A DNA stretch of 19,675 bases from Kiritimatiellia bacterium (GTDB lineage: Bacteria; Verrucomicrobiota; Kiritimatiellia; RFP12; UBA3636): positions 1 through 19,675 of the forward strand of contig JAFSUV010000089.1 in the NCBI GenBank assembly GCA_017450425.1, in the 5' to 3' direction. The translations under genes and the position numbers were made by a program. The notes under the pieces were generated by a model. That model was given only the letters and a program-made list of their open reading frames with translations. It ran no database searches and was not told the DNA's origin. Below are positions 13,812-19,675 of the stretch, one piece after another. Within the stretch, counting starts at the first letter, position 1. Each line of letters starts with the position of its first letter.

Positions 13812-14641
13812 AAACCAGATCTGCACAGCGCCGCCGAAGGGGCTTTACGCTCATCGAGGTGATGGTCGCCACCGGCATCCTCCTCATTATCGTGATGATG
13901 GTGGGCGGTCTCTTCACGCAAGCCTCCTCCGTGTGGGACTCCGGCTACGTCCGCGCCGAAGGCGGCATGGTCGCCCGCGCCATCGTGGGCGCGATCCAGC
14001 GCGATTTGCAGACTGCGGTGGACGGCCGCGCCTTCGACGGCCTCGGATTCGGCACCAAGCCGCTCGTGAGCGAAAGCGGCACGATAAAGTTCGTGTCGAT
14101 GAAGACGCCGGACGCCACCGTGGGCGCAGCCGGCGACGCCTCGAAGAAGGATCGCGGGCTGCACCTCATCACCTACACGCTCGCCAAGGGCCGCGTCACG
14201 CGCAGGGACGAAGCGATCATCCCGAACGGGCGCGACGGCGCCACCGGGCGCACCAAATGGAAACTCGACTCGTCGAAATCCGCGTCGGAAAAGACTTCCG
14301 TCATCTACGGCGGCAGCGACGGCTCGGAGGGCGCGGTCGGGGCGGACGAAGTTTCCGCCGCGAACTCGTCGTCGTTCCGCATCGACGACATCGGCCTCGT
14401 TTACGGCAAGCCGAAGGACGGCTCGAGCGAGTTGCGCGTGTCGAACCTTCGCAAGTCGTTCGAGAAATCGACGTCGCAGAAGGATCACGACGACTTTGAA
14501 GACTATGTCGCCTGGAGCGGCACGTCCGGGATGCCGGATTGGTGCCGGGTGCGCGTCGTCGTGGTGTCGCAGGGCTCCAAGACCGGGCTGGAGGTGAGGT
14601 CCGCCGGCGGCGGCAAGGGCGGCGACATCGTGGCCCGCTAA
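13808..14641 (+). CDS. GspJ-like minor pseudopilin (pseudopilin 6)
   Basis: The 277-residue product has an Arg-rich 12-residue leader and the prepilin site RRG|FTLIEVMVATGILLIIVMMVGG with Glu5 present. The helix continuation GGMVARAIVGAIQRDLQTAV has the Arg-Asp pattern typical of GspJ. Later strands (GTIKFVSMKTPD, LHLITYTLAKGRVTRRDE) fit the GspJ pattern of an F-V strand followed by Y-x-L-x-x-G-x-L-x-R. It also resembles protein C of the Verru_Chthon cassettes. Translation probably depends on the previous gene: the ATG overlaps its stop by four bases, and no Shine-Dalgarno is visible. The C-terminus is Gly-rich (SAGGGKGGDIV). In type II systems GspJ forms the fibre tip with GspI and GspK, which matches the neighbours here. 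Confidence 0.87.
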   Translation: MKTRSAQRRRRGFTLIEVMVATGILLIIVMMVGGLFTQASSVWDSGYVRAEGGMVARAIVGAIQRDLQTAVDGRAFDGLGFGTKPLVSESGTIKFVSMKTPDATVGAAGDASKKDRGLHLITYTLAKGRVTRRDEAIIPNGRDGATGRTKWKLDSSKSASEKTSVIYGGSDGSEGAVGADEVSAANSSSFRIDDIGLVYGKPKDGSSELRVSNLRKSFEKSTSQKDHDDFEDYVAWSGTSGMPDWCRVRVVVVSQGSKTGLEVRSAGGGKGGDIVAR

Positions 14642-14666
14642 CGCTTCGCAAGGAAAGGATTCAACG

Positions 14667-15200
14667 ATGCATCGCTCTGCGAAAAACAGCCGCGGCTTCA
14701 CGCTCGTCGAGCTTCTCACGGTCGTGGCCGTGATCGCCATTTTGATCGGGCTTGTCGGCACCGCGGCGTATTCGGCGCGCCGGCGCGCCTACCGCACCAC
14801 GGCCCAGGCCGAGGCCCAGCAGCTCGCCACGGCGCTGCGCTCGTGGTGGATCGCGAACAGGACCTGGCCGAGCGGCTTCAAGCAGGACGGCGAGTACCAC
14901 GAGGTCACCCGCGCCATGCTCAAGCCGCTCATGGGGCAGGGCGCGAACTCGCACGTGGCGTACATCAACGTGCCGCCGGACAGGTTCGAGCCGCCGGACG
15001 AGGACAACGACGCCGCCGTTTTCGTCGATCCCTGGGGCGGCGCGTACACCGTGCGCATCGACGAAGCGGACGAAGTGGAGGTCGAAGACGCCACGATCTA
15101 CGAAGGCGCGGTCTCGTTCGCCAACCAGAACCGCTATCTCTACGAAGAAGGCATCTACACGAACAAGTTCGACTTTTCGACGCGCGACTGGAATCCGTAG
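14667..15200 (+). CDS. GspG-like pseudopilin, small (pseudopilin 7)
   Basis: At 177 residues this is the smallest member and the closest in size to an ordinary GspG. It has a ten-residue leader, cleavage at SRG|FTLVELLTVVAVIAILIGLVG with Glu5 present, then a helix and a W-P motif (QQLATALRSWWIANRTWPSG). VDPWGGAYTVRID (about 121-133) is the GspG-type D-P-W-G-x-x-Y strand, and the protein ends in RDWNP. The calcium loop of classic GspG is not obvious, though PPDEDNDAAV is acidic. The start ATG 14667 has AAGGA seven bases upstream. By size it could be the main fibre subunit, with the 301-residue member as a variant; sequence cannot settle this. It lies directly before the gspK-like gene. Confidence 0.88.
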   Translation: MHRSAKNSRGFTLVELLTVVAVIAILIGLVGTAAYSARRRAYRTTAQAEAQQLATALRSWWIANRTWPSGFKQDGEYHEVTRAMLKPLMGQGANSHVAYINVPPDRFEPPDEDNDAAVFVDPWGGAYTVRIDEADEVEVEDATIYEGAVSFANQNRYLYEEGIYTNKFDFSTRDWNP

Positions 15201-15206
15201 AAGGAG
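15201..15206 (+). promoter_or_regulatory. Shine-Dalgarno deciding the GTG start of the gspK-like gene
   Basis: AAGGAG stands directly after the pseudopilin 7 stop and eight bases before GTG 15215. The frame is open for more than 350 bases further upstream over the previous gene, so this signal fixes the start. An ATG at 15210 is in another frame and meets TGA after two codons. Confidence 0.75.
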
Positions 15207-15214
15207 TGAATGCA

Positions 15215-18200
15215 GTGAAAAACAAAAACCTTTTCGGATCGGCGCTCATCATCGTGCTGGGCATGCTTTCGGTGCTGATGCTCATGTCGATCGCGTTTTC
15301 GACCTTTATGCGCACCGAGCGCGGCGCCACCACGAACCTGCGCAATTCCCACGTGGCGGAGCAGGCGCTCCAGACCGCGCTTTCGCTCGCGATCCAGTCG
15401 ATCGAGGATTCGTTTTCGGAGCTCAAGGACGGCTACAGCAACGCCGTCGTTGACAGTCCCGTGGCCGTCTGGCCGCAGCCCTGGCTCGCTTCGTGCGGGC
15501 CTGCGGATCTGGCGCGCCCCAACATCGACCCGTATTTCCACTCCGCGCGGCGCATGGGGCAGGATGCCCTGCCGCAGGTCCTCTGCGCGGAAGAGGCCGA
15601 GTTCCTCTCCTCCAACCAGATCGCCATGATCAAGGCGGCCGAGGTCGGCTGGGCGCCGATCTACTCCGGCATCGGCGTGTCGAACATCTACGGCGAAGCG
15701 GAGGCGAACTACGGCCGCAACGCAGGCTACCCCGCCACCGACGGCATCGTGGGCCGCTACGCGTTCGTCGCGCTCGACACCACCGGAGGTCTCGACATCG
15801 GCAAGGTGGGCTTCGACGGCAACGAAAGCAATGCCGCCGCCGATCGCGCCAGGGGCAACGGCGGCAACGCGCGCTTTTTCGTGCCGGTGGAAAGCGAGGC
15901 GAGCGATGCCGACGGCAAGGCCATCGACAGTCCGGTGGTCAATCGCGCCAACCTCGCCAAGGCCGCCGAGACCGCCGGTTCGTTTTCCTCGTACAAGGAT
16001 TTGAAGCTTGCGAAGAATCCCGGCGTTTACATGCGGGCGCCCACGAGCGCGGACGTCAAAACCGCCACCTACATGCCGCCGGATCTCTACTCCGGCTGCA
16101 CCGTTTCCCTCGAAGAGCTGACCCCGGAGGGCGATCCCAAGGTAAAGATCCCGACGCTTTCCGAATACTCCGGCTATTCCAAGGCGGAGCTCATCGCCTT
16201 CGAGAAGCGCGTGTTTCCGGCCATGATGGCAGTGTTCGCCCACTCTAGAATGGACGGCGGCCTCGAGAATTGGTACAAGAAACCCGAGGGGATTTCCCTC
16301 TATCCTTTCCGCAAAGCGGCAAACACCACCATCCCCAAGTCGGCTCTGGCCACGGTGGCGCTGATGGACGCCGTTGACGGCGACGGCGTTTCCGGCAAAT
16401 CTTCCGCAAGGGGCGTTTCGTACTGGAACGAACTGAAGAACATGGGCCAAACGACGGTCGTCATCGACGGCGAGGACGTGACGGACGAGACGACCGGAAC
16501 GACTGCGGCCTTCAGCGACCCGCTCAACTTCCCCTGCACCGAATCCGCCCCGCTTCTGAGCATGCTCTATGCGTACATCACCATCGATACGGCGAATCCG
16601 GGCGAAAAAAAATATGATCGCAACAGGACGGGCGACGGCTCTTACGCCGTTCCGGCCGCATCCGGCACGCGCAACCCGCTGGACTGCGGCTGGTACAGGG
16701 AATACAACGCTCAAGTCCATATCGGGGCGAAGGCGGTCTGCATGAACCAGGGGCGGGTTTCAAATCCGCGTCGCAACGTGAAAATGAAGGTGGAGTACGA
16801 CTTCCTCGCGGAAACGCCGCCGGGATCCTCCTCGCCGTGCAATGCGGCCGGATCGATGGAAGACGGCAACGTGAAGTCTTCGATCGACTATTCCGGCGAC
16901 TCCGAATACTGGCGAATCCTCTGGCAGACTCTGTTCGACGGCGAATCGCACAGTTTCACGGTCAACGCCGACGGCGACATCAACGATCTGTCGATGAACC
17001 CAGACGAGCGCGGTCTCGTTTCGACCGGGTTCTTCGAAGACGGCGGCCAAACTCTCGATTTCAAGATCGTTTGCGGCCTCGATCGCGTAAACACGCCAGG
17101 GGAATACGACGACTCCGGCGCTTGCACGACGGAACCGACCGGCATGCAGTGGCATCCCATAACGAAGCAGGCGTATCTTCAGGCCGGTGGCGACAGTTCG
17201 GCGCTGACCGACATCTGGATACCCGTCCGGTTCAAGGTCACGATATCGGACTCGTCGAGTTCCGGCGACGCCGTGCAGCAGGTGCCGGCGCCGGTGCTCG
17301 ACACCGACTCGAAGGAGTGGTGGGTGCGCGTCGATATGGGCGCCTACCACGCGAGCGGCGCGTCGTCCCACACGCATGGCGGCAATACATGGACTTTGCC
17401 GGGCGGCTTCAACGCCAACGGCTCCGAAGGCGATCTTGCGGCCGGTTGGGCGATTTGCCTTGCGCCGCAGTTCGGGATGGACACTTCGAGCCTCGCGACC
17501 TACGCCGACAACGAGCCGGCCTGGCCAAGCGTCCCGATCAAGTTTTGGCTCAACAACGTGGTCGCCCATGCCGGCGCCGCCGGAAACGGCACGGAGTGGG
17601 ACAACGCCAGTTCCGCCTTCAGGGAGTCGGCGATCTCCCTTCTCGACATCTCCGACCCAGAACGAGGCGGTTTGTCCGGCGCGTTCGACGGCGATGGCTA
17701 CCTCGCCGCGCCGAGCCCCCTGTACAACTGGCTTTTCCGGAAAGACGTCGCCGAGGACAGGTGGTTCAACTGGTTCATCGCCTCGAGCGATACCACGGAG
17801 CGGCCGTCGCCGGATTTCCTGCACACGTTTGAAGCGGATTCTTCGGTTCCGTTCTTCAAATGGTACAAGGAGTCGCAGTACGAGACTCGACTCGATTCGG
17901 AGCTCCGCACCTGGATACCGACCGACGGCGTGAAGTCCATGACGGACCTCGGCGCGCTCATGATCGGGCCGTTCGAGACGCTGTCGCTCTTCAAGACCTG
18001 GCGCCTGTCGGATTACGTCAATCCGAAATTCGACCCGGACTCCGATTTCCACCCGGTCATGGATTATTTCACGATGTCGGAAGACCGCTATCCGGCGTCT
18101 TCGGACATCGCCTCTTCCATATCGGCAAATGGCGAAATCGAGTGGGACAGCCTCGGCAAGAGCGGCAGCGAAAACAGGCCGCTGTTTTCGGCGGCGCACT

Positions 18201-18958
18201 CCGGCCGCGTCAACCTAAACCTGCCGCGGCTTCTCAAGCGGTACCCGGACAAGGACGCGAACAAGTATCCCCGCGTCAACGTCTCCCGCCACCTCAATCC
18301 CTATCCGCTTGCCGCCGCTCTCAACAAGGCGCCGTTCCTTGCCGTCAGGGTATCGGGCAACGACCGGAGCATCGTCACCAACGCGCTCTCCGACGACGTC
18401 GCCATCGCCATGGCGTCAAAATACGCCGCAATGCTGGAAAACGTCGGCGACCATCCGGCGGAGGCCGATTTCTACGGCTCGACCGTGACGACACACATTA
18501 CGAACATCGTGGAAAACGCCGCGGACAACCTCGATGAAAACAGTGACGGCGACATCCGCCTCCACCGCCCGATCGTGCGCAACCTGTCGTTCTTCGCGTC
18601 GGCTTTCGGCGAAACGGAAAACTCGGTCTTGAGGGCGTTCCTCGACGGTTTGACCGATACGGAAAAGCGCTATTCGTGCGACTACATGCGCGAAAGCGTC
18701 CTGCGCGGCGTTTCGGAGTCGTTCACGACTCGCGGCCAGTCGTTCCTCGTCGCGCTCCGGGCGGATGCCTACACGTCCCGCTTCGGCATGGAGGAGGATC
18801 CGTCCGGCGGCCAGACGCTCGCTTCGACGCACGCGCTCGTGGAGCTCTTCCGCGATCCCGAACCGGCCCGGCTGCCGGACGGCACGTTCCCGCTCGATTC
18901 CGACGGCAACCCCGTCCTCTACCACAACTGGTTCATCAGGTCCTTCAGGATGTTCTAG
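15215..18958 (+). CDS. Giant GspK-like prepilin protein, 1247 residues
   Basis: The product starts with a short leader and a prepilin-type site, LFG|SALIIVLGMLSVLMLMSIAFS, cleaved after Gly8. Like GspK and PilX-type proteins it lacks Glu at mature position 5 (here Ile). An extracytoplasmic region of about 1200 residues follows with no second membrane segment. Two features recall GspK and protein A of the Verru_Chthon cassettes: an early GRYAFVALDTTGGLDIGKVGF, like the G-R-Y/F-A strand after the helix, and the extreme C-terminus ELFRDPEP followed by NWFIRSFRMF. The middle is rich in Asp, Ser and aromatic residues without a recognisable enzyme motif. GspK is normally about 320 residues, so this is roughly four times larger. 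It is last in the cassette, the usual K position after J. As tip subunit it could bear a large adhesive or cargo-contacting domain; that is inference. Confidence 0.85.
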   Translation: MKNKNLFGSALIIVLGMLSVLMLMSIAFSTFMRTERGATTNLRNSHVAEQALQTALSLAIQSIEDSFSELKDGYSNAVVDSPVAVWPQPWLASCGPADLARPNIDPYFHSARRMGQDALPQVLCAEEAEFLSSNQIAMIKAAEVGWAPIYSGIGVSNIYGEAEANYGRNAGYPATDGIVGRYAFVALDTTGGLDIGKVGFDGNESNAAADRARGNGGNARFFVPVESEASDADGKAIDSPVVNRANLAKAAETAGSFSSYKDLKLAKNPGVYMRAPTSADVKTATYMPPDLYSGCTVSLEELTPEGDPKVKIPTLSEYSGYSKAELIAFEKRVFPAMMAVFAHSRMDGGLENWYKKPEGISLYPFRKAANTTIPKSALATVALMDAVDGDGVSGKSSARGVSYWNELKNMGQTTVVIDGEDVTDETTGTTAAFSDPLNFPCTESAPLLSMLYAYITIDTANPGEKKYDRNRTGDGSYAVPAASGTRNPLDCGWYREYNAQVHIGAKAVCMNQGRVSNPRRNVKMKVEYDFLAETPPGSSSPCNAAGSMEDGNVKSSIDYSGDSEYWRILWQTLFDGESHSFTVNADGDINDLSMNPDERGLVSTGFFEDGGQTLDFKIVCGLDRVNTPGEYDDSGACTTEPTGMQWHPITKQAYLQAGGDSSALTDIWIPVRFKVTISDSSSSGDAVQQVPAPVLDTDSKEWWVRVDMGAYHASGASSHTHGGNTWTLPGGFNANGSEGDLAAGWAICLAPQFGMDTSSLATYADNEPAWPSVPIKFWLNNVVAHAGAAGNGTEWDNASSAFRESAISLLDISDPERGGLSGAFDGDGYLAAPSPLYNWLFRKDVAEDRWFNWFIASSDTTERPSPDFLHTFEADSSVPFFKWYKESQYETRLDSELRTWIPTDGVKSMTDLGALMIGPFETLSLFKTWRLSDYVNPKFDPDSDFHPVMDYFTMSEDRYPASSDIASSISANGEIEWDSLGKSGSENRPLFSAAHSGRVNLNLPRLLKRYPDKDANKYPRVNVSRHLNPYPLAAALNKAPFLAVRVSGNDRSIVTNALSDDVAIAMASKYAAMLENVGDHPAEADFYGSTVTTHITNIVENAADNLDENSDGDIRLHRPIVRNLSFFASAFGETENSVLRAFLDGLTDTEKRYSCDYMRESVLRGVSESFTTRGQSFLVALRADAYTSRFGMEEDPSGGQTLASTHALVELFRDPEPARLPDGTFPLDSDGNPVLYHNWFIRSFRMF

Positions 18959-18966
18959 GGTTCCGG

Positions 18967-18994
18967 AAGCCCGGATTTCGGAGCTTTCGGGCTT
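18967..18994 (+). terminator. Weak hairpin between the gspK-like gene and mutL
   Basis: AAGCCCG (18967-18973) can pair with CGGGCTT (18988-18994) around a 14-base loop, in the 51-base gap between the two genes. No T run follows the stem, so as an intrinsic terminator it is weak. It may mark the end of the cassette or merely stabilise the 3' end of the mRNA. Confidence 0.3.
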
Positions 18995-19009
18995 TCAGCC
19001 CCGCCTTAC

Positions 19010-19675
19010 ATGCCTTCCGCCGCCCGCATCAAGATCCTTTCCGAGGATGTCGCGAACAAGATCGCGGCCGGCGAAGTGGTGGAGCGGCCGGCGTCGGTCG
19101 TGAAGGAGCTCGTCGAAAACGCGCTCGACGCCGGCGCGGGCCGCATCGACGTCGCGGTCGTTTCCGGCGGGCGCAGGCTCGTCTCCGTTTCCGACGACGG
19201 TTGCGGCATGAGCCGGGAGGACGCCATGCTCGCGCCGGAGCGGCAGGCCACTTCCAAGCTGCGCACGGCCGAGGATCTCGCGAAGATAGAGACCATGGGG
19301 TTTCGCGGCGAGGCGCTGCCTTCCATCGCGTCCGTGTCCCGCTTTACGCTCAAGACGCGCCGCGCGGAGGACGAAGCCGGGACGGAGGTCGAAATCGACG
19401 GCGGCGTCCTGCGCGACGTGCGCGACTGCGGCATGGCGCCCGGCACCGTCATCGAGGTGCGCGACCTTTTCTACAACCTCCCCGCGCGAAAGGCGTTCCT
19501 CAAGACGTACGCCACGGAGCAGGCCCATGTCCGCGCGATGGTGCTGGTGCACGCGATAGCGTGGCCGGAAGTCGCCTTCAGGCTCGTGTGCGACGGCGCG
19601 GCCGCGCTCCGCGTGTCCGTCGCCGCGACGCGCGAGGATCGTCTGCGCGATCTTTTCGGCGCGGGCTACCTCGAC
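19010..19675 (+). CDS. mutL: DNA mismatch repair protein MutL, N-terminal part, cut by the window edge
   Basis: MutL is the GHKL ATPase that links mismatch recognition by MutS to strand excision. The 222 visible residues cover most of the ATPase domain: NKIAAGEVVERPASVVKELV then ENALDAGA, with catalytic Glu33 and magnesium-binding Asn37. DDGCGM (62-67), the ATSK lid residues (80-83), the glycine box MGFRGEALPSIASVS (96-110) and GTVIEVRDLFYNLPARKAFL (145-164) follow. The conserved His before ATSK (R-H-A-T-S-K in E. coli) is Gln79 here. The start ATG 19010 is the only sensible one, giving the usual short N-terminus; no Shine-Dalgarno is seen. It follows the gspK-like gene by 51 bases and may be a separate unit or read through from it. 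The C-terminal dimerisation and endonuclease region is outside the window. Confidence 0.96.
   Translation, partial: MPSAARIKILSEDVANKIAAGEVVERPASVVKELVENALDAGAGRIDVAVVSGGRRLVSVSDDGCGMSREDAMLAPERQATSKLRTAEDLAKIETMGFRGEALPSIASVSRFTLKTRRAEDEAGTEVEIDGGVLRDVRDCGMAPGTVIEVRDLFYNLPARKAFLKTYATEQAHVRAMVLVHAIAWPEVAFRLVCDGAAALRVSVAATREDRLRDLFGAGYLD

Noticed and set aside
14843..15214. N-terminal extension of the gspK-like protein to 1371 residues
   Set aside because: It overlaps pseudopilin 7 in another frame and is low-quality sequence; AAGGAG before GTG 15215 and a prepilin site right after it fix the true start.
18967..18994. Strong rho-independent terminator after the secretion cassette
   Set aside because: The stem is only 7 bp with a 14-base loop and no T run follows; kept only as a weak candidate.
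1..19675. Mobile element, CRISPR array, tRNA or rRNA
   Set aside because: No transposase or integrase motif, no regularly spaced direct repeats, no terminal inverted repeats and no RNA-gene-like sequence was seen; coding density is nearly complete.

Overview
The window looks like chromosomal DNA of a GC-rich bacterium from the Planctomycetes-Verrucomicrobia-Chlamydiae (PVC) group, most likely Verrucomicrobiota or Kiritimatiellota. The best clue is a gene of the Minf_1886 family (2369-2788), which I recall as restricted to Verrucomicrobia and Planctomycetes. A large cassette of prepilin-like proteins of the kind common in those phyla agrees with this. The phylum call is inference. I see no transposon, phage, CRISPR array, tRNA or rRNA. 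Nearly every base is coding, and the longest gene-free stretch is about 150 bases (8220-8368).

Left half (1-8219, all minus strand). One tightly packed unit reads leftward from a promoter near 8250: argB, argD, a multi-pass membrane protein, a fused metX-metW gene, an unrecognised 233-residue protein, the Minf_1886-family protein, uxaC, and a TrmA/RlmD-type RNA uracil-methyltransferase gene that runs off the left edge. Gaps are 28 bases or less. Three consecutive junctions (metXW / 233-aa gene / Minf_1886 gene / uxaC) are 4-base start-stop overlaps. argB and argD serve arginine synthesis, metXW serves methionine synthesis, and uxaC serves hexuronate breakdown. The methyltransferase gene has an in-frame TAG after codon 112, yet the same frame stays open and family-like for 200 more codons.

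Middle (8220-8368). A divergent regulatory region holds a candidate promoter on each strand. The argB promoter would give an almost leaderless mRNA. The gspF promoter would give a leader of about 60 bases with a perfect 6-bp hairpin.

Right half (8369-18958, all plus strand). A nine-gene secretion or pilus cassette begins with the GspF/PilC platform protein, followed by seven single-pass prepilin-like proteins and a giant GspK-like protein of 1247 residues. The order matches the canonical type II secretion run F-G-H-I-J-K with three extra GspG-like members added. The ATPase (GspE), secretin (GspD), GspL/M and prepilin peptidase are not in the window. Oddities include a four-cysteine cluster in one pseudopilin, loss of the near-universal Glu5 in another, and Asp-rich calcium-type loops in two. 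At the right edge mutL (mismatch repair) begins at 19010 and runs off the window.
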